Part shown: positions 16,753 through 26,500 of the stretch, piece after piece
How the letters are laid out: each line of letters starts with the position of its first letter
Position numbering within the stretch: the stretch's first letter is position 1
NCBI RefSeq assembly: GCF_030409505.1
Contig: NZ_JAUFPZ010000002.1
Span: 1,116,001-1,180,000 of the forward strand
Reading direction: 5' to 3'
Length of the DNA stretch: 64,000 nt
DNA from: Zunongwangia endophytica
Lineage (GTDB): Bacteria; Bacteroidota; Bacteroidia; Flavobacteriales; Flavobacteriaceae
Notes under the pieces: generated by a model
Seen by the model: only the letters and a program-made list of their open reading frames with translations
The model's database searches: none
Told to the model about the DNA's origin: nothing
Position numbers and translations under genes: made by a program

Positions 16753-17457
16753 TTAGTTTTGACCGTAATAGGCATTTTTACCATGCTTACGCTCGTAATG
16801 TTTTTTAATTAAAGAATCTTTTAATCTTGGGGCATTAGGATTAATTTGTAAAGTTAGATAAGCCATTTTACCAACTTCTTCCAATACTTTACTATTATAT
16901 ACTGCCTTCGCCGCAGTTGGTCCCCATGTAAAAGGACCATGGTTTCCTAATAAAACCATTTGAACTTCCTCATAAGATAAACCTTTATCCTTGAAGCAAT
17001 CCAGAATCTGAATACCGGTATTATATTCATAATTACCAGCAATCAACTCATCCTTCATTGGTGGAGCACAAGGAATATCTGCAGTTAAATGATCTGCATG
17101 AGTAGTTCCAAAAATTGGAATATCTAACTGGGATTGAGCCCATGCTACAGAATATGTTGCATGGGTGTGAGCAATTCCCCCTATATTTTCCCAATGCTTA
17201 TATAAATATGCGTGGGTTTTAGTATCAGAAGATGGTCGCATCTCTCCTTCGATAACGTTATTATCGAAATCTAGAATTACAATATCTTCAGGCTTAAGCT
17301 CTGCGTACGGTACACCGCTAGGTTTGATAGCAAAAACTTTTTCTTTGCGATCTACTGCACTAACGTTCCCAAAAGTATAAATTACCAGATTTAATGCATC
17401 TAATTGCATATTCGCCTCGTAACATTCCTCCTTTAGTGATTGATATTTAGAACTCAT
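16753..17457 (-). CDS. araD: L-ribulose-5-phosphate 4-epimerase
   Basis: A 234-residue class II aldolase-family enzyme that converts L-ribulose 5-phosphate to D-xylulose 5-phosphate, the last step before the pentose phosphate pathway. Zinc ligands are seen in the HTH motif of GGIAHTHATYSVAWAQ (about 92-107) and in the later His of LLGNHGPFTWG; TTHADHL is the conserved catalytic loop. Full length and intact. It lies between araB (6 bp) and araA (20 bp). Confidence 0.97.
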   Translation of the reverse strand: MSSKYQSLKEECYEANMQLDALNLVIYTFGNVSAVDRKEKVFAIKPSGVPYAELKPEDIVILDFDNNVIEGEMRPSSDTKTHAYLYKHWENIGGIAHTHATYSVAWAQSQLDIPIFGTTHADHLTADIPCAPPMKDELIAGNYEYNTGIQILDCFKDKGLSYEEVQMVLLGNHGPFTWGPTAAKAVYNSKVLEEVGKMAYLTLQINPNAPRLKDSLIKKHYERKHGKNAYYGQN

Positions 17458-17463
17458 TATCTA

Positions 17464-19137
17464 TTATTTTTTTGTGATACTTTCTTCAACAAAATGACTT
17501 AACTCTTTATAAGCTGCCATTTGTTTCTCGTATTCAACAAGCATTTCTGGTTCAGGATAATACTCCGCTTCGAAATCGCTTCCTAAAGTTTTACTAGCTG
17601 TAATAACATCGTCGTATAAACCAGCAGCCACTGCAGCATAAACCGCAGATCCTAAAGCCGGCGCTTCATCTGAAGAGGCTATCTTAATTGGCATATTTAA
17701 AGTATTTGCTAAAGTCTGCATGATATACGGAGATTTTCTCGCTACGCCGCCAATACCAATCACAGATTTAATCTCTACTCCTTCGTCTTTAAAACGATCA
17801 ACTATTTCTTTCGCACCAAAGCAAATAGAATTTACTAATGCTTTAAAAATATGAGGAGCTTTACTTCCTAGAGAAAGATTGCTAATGGCACTTGTTAATT
17901 CCTGATTTGCATCTGGAGTACGGCGACCGTTAATCCAATCTAAAGCAACTGGAATGCTGTCATTAATATCTATAGCTTCCGCTTCAGCAGATAACTCTTT
18001 AATAAAGTTCTTATCTACTTCCTCTTTTAAAGCCTTAATTTGATCTTCTGAAAGAACTTCAGAATTATATACTAAATGATGTAAAGGCCATGACAAAACA
18101 TTTTTGAACCATGCTAACACATCGCCAAAAGCAGATTGTCCAGCTTCTAAACCAACCATTCCTGGTATCACAGATCCATCTACTTGTCCGCAAATTCCTT
18201 TAACAGTTTTATCTCCTACTACATCGTATGGAGAAACTATAATGTCACAAGTTGAAGTTCCCATTACACGAACTAGTGCATGTTCTTCTACCTTGGCTCC
18301 AACTGCTCCTGAATGTGCATCGAAAGTACCTACTGCGATTACAGTATCTTCTGAAAGTCCTAATTTTTTAGCCCATTCTTTGCTAATATTACCAGCAACT
18401 TCATCTGAAGTATAAGTTTCAGTATACAATCTCGATCGTAAAGCAGCACAATAAGGATGTAATTTTCCTAAAAATTCTTCTGAAGGTAAACCTCCCCAGC
18501 TCTCGTGCCACATTGCTTTATGCCCTGCTCCACATCTACTTCTTTTAAAAGAAGCTAGATCGGTATCTTCAATAAGAAGATATGTCATAATATCACAATG
18601 TTCCATCCAAGAATATGCAGCATCTTTAACGGCTTCATCTTCTCGAACAATATGTGTGATTTTTGCCCAAAACCACTCAGAAGAATAAATACCTCCTTCA
18701 TATTTTGTATAATCTTCTCCACCCCAATTTTCCGCTAACTCGTTAATTTCGTTAGCTTCTTTAATAGATGTGTGATCTTTCCAAAGGATCATCATTGCAT
18801 TTGGATTATCAGTAAATCCATCTACTAATGCTAAAGGAGTTCCATCTTCTGTAACCGGTACAGGAGAAGAACCTGTGGTATCAATACAGATACCTTTTAC
18901 AGCTTCGCCTTTTACGCCGCTTTTTTCAATGACTCCTTTTATTGTTTTCTCCAGACCTTCAATATGATCTAAAGGATGTTGCCGAAATCGATTGAGACTT
19001 GCATCACAAAAAAGTTGTTTTTTCCATCGCGGATACCAAAACGTGTCTGAAGCAAGCTCCTTTCCACTTTTGCTATCTACTAAAACAGCTCTTACAGAAT
19101 CTGTCCCGTAATCAAGTCCTATTACATAACTTTCCAT
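17464..19137 (-). CDS. araB: ribulokinase
   Basis: A 557-residue FGGY-family kinase that phosphorylates L-ribulose with ATP. Motifs: GLDYGTDSVRAVLVD at the N-terminus (phosphate loop 1), IDTTGSSPVPV, the FGGY-type region MGTSTCDIIVS, GQSAFGDVLAWF, and the C-terminal IGGVARKSPYIMQTLANTL (adenosine binding). It is the first gene of the arabinose catabolic operon; its upstream region holds a TAnnTTTG box and a perfect 7-7-7 inverted repeat, so it is likely controlled by the AraR-like repressor at 32980-33669. Confidence 0.96.
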   Translation of the reverse strand: MESYVIGLDYGTDSVRAVLVDSKSGKELASDTFWYPRWKKQLFCDASLNRFRQHPLDHIEGLEKTIKGVIEKSGVKGEAVKGICIDTTGSSPVPVTEDGTPLALVDGFTDNPNAMMILWKDHTSIKEANEINELAENWGGEDYTKYEGGIYSSEWFWAKITHIVREDEAVKDAAYSWMEHCDIMTYLLIEDTDLASFKRSRCGAGHKAMWHESWGGLPSEEFLGKLHPYCAALRSRLYTETYTSDEVAGNISKEWAKKLGLSEDTVIAVGTFDAHSGAVGAKVEEHALVRVMGTSTCDIIVSPYDVVGDKTVKGICGQVDGSVIPGMVGLEAGQSAFGDVLAWFKNVLSWPLHHLVYNSEVLSEDQIKALKEEVDKNFIKELSAEAEAIDINDSIPVALDWINGRRTPDANQELTSAISNLSLGSKAPHIFKALVNSICFGAKEIVDRFKDEGVEIKSVIGIGGVARKSPYIMQTLANTLNMPIKIASSDEAPALGSAVYAAVAAGLYDDVITASKTLGSDFEAEYYPEPEMLVEYEKQMAAYKELSHFVEESITKK

Positions 19138-19160
19138 GTATTTTAACTTTTAGTCTGAAA

Positions 19161-19168
19161 CAAATATA
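19161..19168 (-). promoter_or_regulatory. putative -7 box of the araB operon
   Basis: Minus strand TATATTTG matches TAnnTTTG and ends 23 bp before the araB ATG. The nearest upstream TTTG is 25 bp away (plus-strand CAAA 19194-19197), longer than the usual 19, and lies inside the candidate operator. Confidence 0.5.
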
Positions 19169-19183
19169 TAATTTTACTTTTAT

Positions 19184-19204
19184 TAAGTGTAATCAAAACA
19201 CTTA
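19184..19204. promoter_or_regulatory. candidate AraR-type operator at the araB promoter
   Basis: A perfect inverted repeat TAAGTGT-AATCAAA-ACACTTA, 15 bp upstream of the araB -7 box, covering the -33 region, a position suited to repression. Related sites lie at 32742-32762 (SusC promoter) and 12163-12183. Binding by the Nudix-type regulator is inferred from locus context. Confidence 0.65.
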
Positions 19205-19207
19205 TAA

Positions 19208-19232
19208 TTTTAAGATTTCTTTAATCTTAAAA
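19208..19232. other. AT-rich inverted repeat between the two arabinose operons
   Basis: TTTTAAGATT pairs perfectly with AATCTTAAAA (loop TCTTT). It lies 3 bp from the araB operator. It has almost no GC and no T tail, so it is a poor terminator; it may be a second regulator site. The rest of 19233-19396 shows nothing I can name. Confidence 0.35.
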
Positions 19233-19396
19233 GATCAAAAGAATAAGGCTACTCTTTAAATGAATTTTATATTCCAAATTCACCTTATTCTCAATTGATT
19301 TTATTTTTACTGAAGCATCTAAAGAATATTGACGATTAAATCATAATTTACTAAAATTTAATCGACTCCTAATTTAACTCGATATTGTTAAATTCT

Positions 19397-20503
19397 CTAG
19401 TATAATTCAAAAACAGGTCTGCCATTTTCATCGAATTTCACTTCCATTACCCGTGCATGACGATTAGGATCATACAATGGATCTGCTTTAATTTCTTCTA
19501 AAGATCGTTTGTCTGAGTCTGGCACCATTTTAGGATCTCCAACAGCCTTTTCGTAATCTCTTGCATGATAAATCATTAAAGGATCTCCGTTTTCATCTAC
19601 TGTAAAAGAATTGTGACCAGGACCATAGATGTCTTTATCTTCGTTTGTTTCTAATACTGGATTTCTTGATTTTTTCCAGGAATTTCTATCCAATAAGTCT
19701 GCATCTTCATCTGCTTCCATCATTCCCATACTATAAGAAGCTCCCGTCGCACTTGCTGAAAAAGTAATGAAAATTTTACCCGCATTCTTAATGACTGCAG
19801 GACCTTCATTCACCCAAAAATCTATACGTTCCCAATCGTAATCTGGTGTGGTCAACATAAACTGAACTGTTTTCAGTTTTATAGGAGATTCCATTTCAGC
19901 TAAATACAAATTAGAAGCTGCGAACTGTCCGCCGGTTTTTTCTGCCCAACAGTAGTAACGTTTTCCGTTATGCTCAAAAACAGTTCCGTCTAAAGAAAAA
20001 TCGGTAAAACTCATAGGATCGTCATCTGCTGCCTGCATTTGTCCAAGTTCAACCCATTCATCTTTTAGTGGATCCTGACCTTTACATTCTAAAACGTAAG
20101 GTCTTAGTTTCCAAATATCGTCTTCTTCACTTGCAGCAAAATGAACGTACCACTTTCCATCTAAATAATGAATTTCTGGTGCCCAAATATGCCGACTCAT
20201 GGGTCCGCTTTCATGCTTTTTCCAAACTTTAAATGGTTTGGCATCTTGTAATCCTTTGATTGTTTTTGCTCTTCTTATTTCGATAGCATCGTAGGTAGGT
20301 ACAGAACCAGTAAAATAATAATAACCATCTGTATGCTTATAAATAAAGGGATCTGCCCGCTGTAGCACTATAGGATCATTAGATTTTACATAATTTTTAT
20401 CTTTAGATGTTTGCTGTGCATTTAATTGTGAGTAGCTGGTCATTCCAAAAATTGAGAAGACCATCAAAAACATATTTAAAAATGATTTAAACTTCATATT
20501 CAT
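19397..20503 (-). CDS. GH43 glycosidase, probable alpha-L-arabinofuranosidase
   Basis: A 368-residue exported enzyme (signal peptide about residues 1-29, ending LNA). It is a five-bladed beta-propeller of family GH43: base Asp51 in RADPFIYK, the middle Asp in SLDGTVFEHNG, and the acid Glu in NEGPAVIKNAG; HIWAPEIHYLDGKWYVHF is the classic GH43 blade motif. The pattern resembles exo-acting arabinofuranosidases more than endo-arabinanases, but the subfamily is uncertain. It is the last gene of the eight-gene SusCD operon, 18 bp after the next GH43, and probably periplasmic. Confidence 0.85.
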   Translation of the reverse strand: MNMKFKSFLNMFLMVFSIFGMTSYSQLNAQQTSKDKNYVKSNDPIVLQRADPFIYKHTDGYYYFTGSVPTYDAIEIRRAKTIKGLQDAKPFKVWKKHESGPMSRHIWAPEIHYLDGKWYVHFAASEEDDIWKLRPYVLECKGQDPLKDEWVELGQMQAADDDPMSFTDFSLDGTVFEHNGKRYYCWAEKTGGQFAASNLYLAEMESPIKLKTVQFMLTTPDYDWERIDFWVNEGPAVIKNAGKIFITFSASATGASYSMGMMEADEDADLLDRNSWKKSRNPVLETNEDKDIYGPGHNSFTVDENGDPLMIYHARDYEKAVGDPKMVPDSDKRSLEEIKADPLYDPNRHARVMEVKFDENGRPVFELY

Positions 20504-20521
20504 TGTTTTTCGTGTGAGTTT

Positions 20522-21517
20522 TTAATTCAGTTTTAGCTGCTTTGGCCATTCATTTTCCCAACTTAATTCTTTAATCCTGAGTTTTGGTTTTGCACCATCC
20601 TGAGCATCATAAGCATGGAAAAACATATAATCTTTATCATCAAAAGTATAAACACTATTGTGACCAGCACCATACCACTTTTCGTTCCCTTCGACTACTA
20701 AAGTACCACCGCCCATGGCTAGAGATTTACCAGATTTATCTAAATATGGTCCTTTTACAGATTTAGAGCGTCCAACAACTACCTTGTACGTACTTTCTTC
20801 ACCCCGGCAACATAGATCCCAGGAAATAAAAAGATAATACCATTCATTCTTTTTAAAGATGAAAGGTGCTTCTAGCGCTGCATCACCAGGATTTTTATCC
20901 TCGATATCGAAAGAACGCTCTCTTCTCGCGATTGTATACCATTCTTCTGGGTGAGCAATTGATTTTAAATCTTCGCTCAATTTAACCAATTTGAGTCCGT
21001 CCCAAAATGACCCAAAATTCATCCAGGCCGTTCCCTCTTCATCAAAAACAATATTAGGATCTATAGCATTCCACATATCGCGATTAGGAACAGATTGAAC
21101 GATTATTCCCTGATCTTCCCATTTATAATCTGGGCTTTCTGGATCTAAAGTAGTATTGATTGTAAGACCGATGGCAGAAGTGTTTTTGGCAAAAGCGGAA
21201 ACCGAATAGTATAAATAGAATTTACCATTATGCGCTACAACATCTGGGGCCCAAATATGATTTCTAAACTCTGGCACCACACTATCTGTCCAGGATGGCT
21301 TTTCAGCAAAAACCGGAGCTTCATGTTTCCATTCTTTTAAATCTTCCGAAGAAAACATTGAAATTCCTCTACCGGTACAAAACATATAATACTTCCCTTC
21401 TGCCTCTATGGCTACCGGATCGTGAACCATAGTTTCGTTGGTTGGTGTCACCATTTGTGCCGAAACAAAAAAGCTGTTTAGCACAATCCCTAATAAGCAA
21501 TATTTTATATTTTTCAT
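20522..21517 (-). CDS. GH43 arabinan endo-1,5-alpha-L-arabinosidase
   Basis: A 331-residue exported enzyme (signal peptide about 1-20, ending SAQ). GH43 residues: base Asp33 in MVHDPVAI, pKa-modulating Asp in AIDPNIVFDEEG, acid Glu in LEAPFIFKKN; HIWAPDVVAHNGKFYLYYS is present, as is YGAGHNS before the last blade. WMNFGSFWDGLKLVKL and CCRGEESTYKVVVGRS are typical of AbnA/Arb43 endo-arabinanases that cut alpha-1,5-arabinan. No lipid Cys, so periplasmic rather than surface. It lies 1 bp from the neighbouring GH43. Confidence 0.88.
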   Translation of the reverse strand: MKNIKYCLLGIVLNSFFVSAQMVTPTNETMVHDPVAIEAEGKYYMFCTGRGISMFSSEDLKEWKHEAPVFAEKPSWTDSVVPEFRNHIWAPDVVAHNGKFYLYYSVSAFAKNTSAIGLTINTTLDPESPDYKWEDQGIIVQSVPNRDMWNAIDPNIVFDEEGTAWMNFGSFWDGLKLVKLSEDLKSIAHPEEWYTIARRERSFDIEDKNPGDAALEAPFIFKKNEWYYLFISWDLCCRGEESTYKVVVGRSKSVKGPYLDKSGKSLAMGGGTLVVEGNEKWYGAGHNSVYTFDDKDYMFFHAYDAQDGAKPKLRIKELSWENEWPKQLKLN

Positions 21518-21518
21518 A

Positions 21519-22481
21519 TTATTTCTGTATTCCCTCAGAGGTCATAATTATTCTTTTAATCGTGTTATCATCGTTATAGTAAAGCCTATCGATGCATACT
21601 GATCTTCGGAAACTTCCGCCGTGAGTTGGAATACTTCCGTTATGGTAAACAAAATACCACTTATCTTTAAATTCTATAACTGCTTGATGGTTGGTATTTG
21701 AATTTCCAGCAACTTCATTTAAAATACCTTTGTACTCCCATGGTCCTTCTATAGATTTACTCATGGCATACGCTGTTTTCTCAGGAAATTTATAGGCATA
21801 CGATAAATAATACCAGTCGTCCTTTTTATGAATCCATGGCGCTTCGGTAAAATGAGGAAGATCTACAGTTTGAATTTCTCCTTCAAATTCAATCATATTA
21901 TCTTTTAATTTCACCCAATATAACTGCGTATTCCCCCAATATAAATAAGCATCACCATTGTCTTCGATCCAAACGGTAGGATCGATATCATCCCAAGAAA
22001 TATCTGTATATTCAGTAGTCATATCGTTAGTGATTATAGCACTACCACGAGCATCCTTAAAAGGCCCCACGGGAGAATCTGAAACCGCAACACCAATGGC
22101 TTTTCCTGGATGACTATCATCATGTTCTACAGTAACATACCAATAAAACTTACCATCTCTTTCAATCACCTGAGCAGCCCAGGCAGATCCTTTAGCCCAT
22201 TTAAAATCTGTCGCTTTTAAAGGTACTTTATGTTCTTTCCAGTTCACCATATCTGCAGAGCTATACACCAGCCACTCATCCATCTTATAAAAATTACGAT
22301 CTAGCGGTGCCTCATCGTGCCCAGCATATATGTATACCGAATCTTTATAAACCAGCGCTGCCGGATCTGCAGTATATTTCTCAGTAATTATTGGATTATT
22401 GAAATTTTCTTCTTGTGAGATAGCTAATGTTGAAGAAGCTATTAAAAATCCAGATAATACGAGTTTAGAAATTTTCATCAT
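21519..22481 (-). CDS. GH43 glycosidase (arabinofuranosidase/xylosidase type)
   Basis: A 320-residue single-domain exported enzyme (signal peptide about 1-22). GH43 residues: base Asp39 in YTADPAALVY, Asp in DDIDPTVWIEDNG, acid Glu in HFTEAPWIHKK. GSAWAAQVIERDGKFYWYVT replaces the usual WAPE motif, as in the GH43 branch annotated as beta-xylosidase or alpha-L-arabinofuranosidase. It lacks the C-terminal beta-sandwich seen in many xylosidases. In an arabinan locus an arabinofuranosidase role is the better guess. It overlaps the GH127 gene by 4 bp. Confidence 0.85.
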   Translation of the reverse strand: MMKISKLVLSGFLIASSTLAISQEENFNNPIITEKYTADPAALVYKDSVYIYAGHDEAPLDRNFYKMDEWLVYSSADMVNWKEHKVPLKATDFKWAKGSAWAAQVIERDGKFYWYVTVEHDDSHPGKAIGVAVSDSPVGPFKDARGSAIITNDMTTEYTDISWDDIDPTVWIEDNGDAYLYWGNTQLYWVKLKDNMIEFEGEIQTVDLPHFTEAPWIHKKDDWYYLSYAYKFPEKTAYAMSKSIEGPWEYKGILNEVAGNSNTNHQAVIEFKDKWYFVYHNGSIPTHGGSFRRSVCIDRLYYNDDNTIKRIIMTSEGIQK

Positions 22482-24862
22482 TGTTTTTTCATTAATCTTA
22501 CGCCGTAAATACCAGCAGTACGAGAGCCTGCTTCTGCTTCAAAGCGAATGGTTAGGGTTTTGTTTTTTTGTTCTATAATTTTCTTGGGTAGTTGATAATC
22601 TCTAGTGAAAAAATCTTCTCCTTTTTCACCTTTTAAGGATTCTTTTATAATTACTTCGCCATTGACTAAAATTGAAAATTTACGGTTAGCATCCAAACCA
22701 AAATAAGTGATTTGCACTCGAGCGGCTTCATTATTTTCATCCTGAAGTTCATAACTAAACCAGCCTGAAGCATCTCTCCAGTGACGATCTTTATTTACGC
22801 CAGCATTAGAATTTTCAGATTTAATAAAATGATCAGATTCGGGTTGTTGCTCACCAGGATTCACAAGATCTATCGTTGCTTCTTCTAGCTCACGTTCGGC
22901 AATTTCCTGCTGTTTTCTTTTTTGCTGAATCGCTTCCAGACTTTTATGAGTTTCTACTGGAAAATAAATGGCGTAACGTGAATCGTGAACTTCGTAAAAA
23001 GGCACAAATTCTAGATCGCTATAAGTTGAAGGGTATAAAACATCCTTAACTGAAAATCTTAAATTTTCAGTTGAATTTGAGGTAACCTTAGAAGTTAGAT
23101 CTTCTATATCATTCAAAACAAACATTGGTGCTTCTGAAAGTGCAATTTTTTCGCCTTCTGCAATATGCCCTCCCCTACTTGCATCGGCAAATAAGCCTTT
23201 TAGATCTTCCTTACCCGTTTTGGCGGCAAGTACAATAGGACCATATTTTAAAGATTCATAATTGGATCCATCAGGTAATCTTTCCGAAGAAATAGTCATT
23301 GGTAATTTCATGGAAATTTGATCTCCATTTTTCCATTTTCTATTGATCGATATATAAGAACCCGGCTTTTTATCGAATTTCACTTTTTTTCCGTTTACCT
23401 CCACCTTAAAACCGTTACCAGCCCAAGAAGGATAACGAAGATTTATAATTAATTTTTGTGGTTTTTGGGTTTCAATTTTAAATGAAGTCTCTTCAGAATT
23501 CGGAAATTCAGTTGTCTGAATTAATTTAAAGTTTTTGTCTTCCCAATTTACTTCCGAAGGGATAAAAAGGTTTACGTATAGCTCATTCTCGCTATGCGTA
23601 TAAATCATTTGATTGTACTTTCCATGATTTTCTAAACCAGAACCTACGCAACACCACATACTGGTTTCAGGTTGGGAATACACGCGGTAATGATCGGGGC
23701 GCATAGGTGTAAAATACACGAAGCCGCCTTCCGGATGCTGGGAAGATAAAATATGATTGTACAATCCCTGCTCATAAAAATTTATATATTTTTCTTCAGG
23801 ATTCGCTAAAAACAACTTTTCACTCAGCTTTAGCATGTTATAAGTATTGCAGGTTTCTGGTCCCTGAACGCTATTTATCATGCTAGAAAAATCATCTGAG
23901 GGATGAAAATGCTCTCTTACACTATTTCCGCCGATGGACACTGTTCTTTTATTGACTACATTTTTCCAAAAATAAGAAGCTGCGTTATGATATTGTTGAT
24001 TATCATCGAGCGCAGCAATAGTTTCAAAACCTATTACTTTTGGAATCTGTGTATTGGCATGCATTCCGTTTAGCATGTCCTTATTATTCGCTAAGGGCTG
24101 AAGTATTTCTTTTTGGGTAAAAGCATAAGCTAAATCTAAATACTTTTTTTCTCCTGTAATTTTGTAAACGTCTGCGAAAGTTTCGTTTAATCCACCATGC
24201 TCTGAAATAAGCATTTCCTGAATTTGATTTTCAGAAAGATCTGAAGTAATATCGATCATCCAATCGGTTAGATCTATAAGCATTTGTTTTGCTTCCTTAT
24301 TACCAGCAATAAGATAAGCATCTCTTAAACCAGAATAGGTTTTATGAATATTATAAAGTGGTACCCAGCCATCGTTAAGACTAAAACCACCAGCTTTAAT
24401 GTTCCCTTCTGAAATTTCTTTCCAAATTCGGTTACTTTCAGGAATTCCGCCAATGTATCCATTGCCATTCGCATCCTGAGCTTTTTTTAGCTCCGTAATC
24501 ATGTTATTAAGACGCTCTAAAGCTTCTTCACTACCTGCTGAAGCATACATCTGAGCAAGAGCTGTCAAATAATGACCTCCAATATGGCCATCGAGCCCGG
24601 TATTTTCCCAATTGGGATAACTTTCTGCTTTAGGGCTTAGACCCGCTTCACGCAAAAAAGGAGCTAGCAACCGATCTGGATCCATTTCCATAATATACTC
24701 CAAATCGGTATGCATAGCTTCTTCAAATAAGCTATTTTGAAGTTTTACATCCTTAAGTTTAAAATGTGATAACTTGCTTTGCTGAGCAAATGTTACTGAA
24801 GTTAGAAACATAACTCCTAATGCTAAACCTGTTCTTTTTAAACTAAGAATTCTAAATTTCAT
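22478..24862 (-). CDS. GH127 beta-L-arabinofuranosidase (DUF1680 type)
   Basis: A 794-residue exported enzyme (signal peptide about 1-26, ending TFA). The (alpha/alpha)6 barrel carries the family's unusual zinc-cysteine site: Glu336 and Cys338 in PETCNTYNMLK, and Cys404-Cys405 in MWCCVGSGLENHG; in the characterised GH127 HypBA1 the equivalent Cys is the nucleophile. Beta-sandwich domains follow to about 620, then a charged linker and a C-terminal domain (about 660-794) with HWRDASGWFSYELQ, as in related Bacteroidota proteins. It would remove beta-linked L-arabinofuranose, found for example on plant hydroxyproline-rich proteins and some pectins. The charged linker has runs of Glu and Lys. Confidence 0.9.
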   Translation of the reverse strand: MKFRILSLKRTGLALGVMFLTSVTFAQQSKLSHFKLKDVKLQNSLFEEAMHTDLEYIMEMDPDRLLAPFLREAGLSPKAESYPNWENTGLDGHIGGHYLTALAQMYASAGSEEALERLNNMITELKKAQDANGNGYIGGIPESNRIWKEISEGNIKAGGFSLNDGWVPLYNIHKTYSGLRDAYLIAGNKEAKQMLIDLTDWMIDITSDLSENQIQEMLISEHGGLNETFADVYKITGEKKYLDLAYAFTQKEILQPLANNKDMLNGMHANTQIPKVIGFETIAALDDNQQYHNAASYFWKNVVNKRTVSIGGNSVREHFHPSDDFSSMINSVQGPETCNTYNMLKLSEKLFLANPEEKYINFYEQGLYNHILSSQHPEGGFVYFTPMRPDHYRVYSQPETSMWCCVGSGLENHGKYNQMIYTHSENELYVNLFIPSEVNWEDKNFKLIQTTEFPNSEETSFKIETQKPQKLIINLRYPSWAGNGFKVEVNGKKVKFDKKPGSYISINRKWKNGDQISMKLPMTISSERLPDGSNYESLKYGPIVLAAKTGKEDLKGLFADASRGGHIAEGEKIALSEAPMFVLNDIEDLTSKVTSNSTENLRFSVKDVLYPSTYSDLEFVPFYEVHDSRYAIYFPVETHKSLEAIQQKRKQQEIAERELEEATIDLVNPGEQQPESDHFIKSENSNAGVNKDRHWRDASGWFSYELQDENNEAARVQITYFGLDANRKFSILVNGEVIIKESLKGEKGEDFFTRDYQLPKKIIEQKNKTLTIRFEAEAGSRTAGIYGVRLMKKQ

Positions 24863-24872
24863 TGATGTTTTA

Positions 24873-26495
24873 TTATCTGGATTTCTTACCCCAAACAGAA
24901 TAGCCGTTATTTGCTATACCTGCATAAGTCATTGTTGTTTTTCTAGGAGATGCCTCCCAATCCCATGCATTATCTAAGATAAAACTATTTCCGTTAATAC
25001 TTAATATCTGGGCATCTTCATTAAAAGACCATGAGCCACTAATTGCGCCTCCCAGCGTGTTATCTTCATTAAGAATGACGTCAACAGAAGTTTGCATGGT
25101 TCTATATTGATACTGCAAGGTGATTTGCTCCCATGTTCCGATCAAGTCTTCTTTAACTATTTTTTCCTCTGGAACCGCTGCATATCTCTCTGGTGCTACT
25201 ACCGGCCAACCTTCTTCAGTCCAGTAAATTTCTCGAATTTGTCCCATCATTACTGCATTAGAAGCATTGATTCCTTCTACACCTTCAGGCAACCTGCCCT
25301 GTGAAGAATAAAACCATTTTCCGGTATCTTCATCTTTAAATACAGTACAATGTGCAATACCAACCCATCCCGGGTGATTATCAAATTGATATGGATGTGT
25401 TAATACAGGAAACGCTTCTGCGCCATTGGTTACATTTCCACCGTCAATTCCAAAATATGGACCTTCAATATTTTCTGATCTTGCAACACGTGTATTGTAC
25501 GCTACAGATAATTCATCATAAGCCAGAAATAAATAATAAAAGCCAGTCTCCTCATTATAAATAATCTCTGGACCTTCTAAAGCCTGCCAACGATTTTGGT
25601 CTACGCTACCTCTACCGGCAACGCGCGTACCATAATCCTCTAAAGAACTTAATTGATATGGTTTCCCAGTAGATGGGTCAACTTTAACTGCAGCAATCCC
25701 AGAATGCCAAGAACCATAAATTAACCAATGATCACCATTAGCAGCCTTAATAAAAGAGGGGTCGATAGCGTTATATTTAAAATAGCCACTCCAATCTCCA
25801 CTACCAGTTCTGGTATAAGTTTCTAAACCATCCGAAATCGAGCTTACAACCATTCCTTTATCTTCCCAGTTATTCGAAGCAAGATCGTCGGTTTCTGCTA
25901 AACCTATAAATGCACGCTCTGTCCAAGAAGCACTATCGTCATTTCCTACGATAGGATTAGTAACGACTACACTATAATAAAATCTATATTTACCGTCAAC
26001 CTCAGCAATTTCAGGAGCCCAAAAACCATAAGTTGGGTTTTCTATAGCCGGCAAAGGCGGGTCCATATTTGATCGCATACTATTTAATGAATCTTTGATC
26101 CAGGATGGCACTTCTGAAAATACCATTCCCTGAAAATCCCAATCTACCAAATTTGATGATCTTCTGTATGGAAAATGACCATTTCCCTCGTGTGCATTCC
26201 CGTAAGATGCATCTGTTTGGTACATATAAAAGTAGTCACCATCTTTAGTTATACTTGGATCGTGAACATTTGCTAAGTTCCAGGAAGATCGATTTTCCCA
26301 TGATGCAATTGATGTATAATCATCATCATAAGTAGGTCCATCAAAATCTGATTCCTCATCTATAGTTTCTTCTTCCTCTTCTTCAGATTCCTCTACGAAA
26401 CCTCCAGAATCATCATCGGAGCAAGAATATGCTCCGATGATGATTAATATTGCTATTAATCTTTTAATATATGATTTTTCATTTATTGTTATCAT
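24873..26495 (-). CDS. surface lipoprotein endo-arabinanase (GH43) with C-terminal domain
   Basis: A 540-residue protein. Lipid Cys25 is followed by SDDDSGG, which fits the acidic export signal that sends Bacteroidota lipoproteins to the cell surface, and then a long Glu/Asp-rich tether (about 33-60). The GH43 propeller runs from about 75 to 430: base Asp in NVHDPSITK, YGFWAPEIAEVDGKYRFYYS, Asp in NAIDPSFIKAANG, acid Glu in ALEGPEIIYNEE. A C-terminal domain (about 445-540, starting LIGTWEQITL) resembles the extra domain of extracellular bacterial endo-arabinanases. It probably makes the first cuts in arabinan at the surface, feeding the SusCD pair. Its gene lies 5 bp from GH51 and 10 bp from GH127. 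Confidence 0.88.
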   Translation of the reverse strand: MITINEKSYIKRLIAILIIIGAYSCSDDDSGGFVEESEEEEEETIDEESDFDGPTYDDDYTSIASWENRSSWNLANVHDPSITKDGDYFYMYQTDASYGNAHEGNGHFPYRRSSNLVDWDFQGMVFSEVPSWIKDSLNSMRSNMDPPLPAIENPTYGFWAPEIAEVDGKYRFYYSVVVTNPIVGNDDSASWTERAFIGLAETDDLASNNWEDKGMVVSSISDGLETYTRTGSGDWSGYFKYNAIDPSFIKAANGDHWLIYGSWHSGIAAVKVDPSTGKPYQLSSLEDYGTRVAGRGSVDQNRWQALEGPEIIYNEETGFYYLFLAYDELSVAYNTRVARSENIEGPYFGIDGGNVTNGAEAFPVLTHPYQFDNHPGWVGIAHCTVFKDEDTGKWFYSSQGRLPEGVEGINASNAVMMGQIREIYWTEEGWPVVAPERYAAVPEEKIVKEDLIGTWEQITLQYQYRTMQTSVDVILNEDNTLGGAISGSWSFNEDAQILSINGNSFILDNAWDWEASPRKTTMTYAGIANNGYSVWGKKSR

Positions 26496-26500
26496 AATTT

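Noticed and set aside
19208..19232. Terminator of the GH43 operon
   Set aside because: The hairpin is almost pure A/T, lacks a T tail, and lies nearly 170 bp after the last gene.
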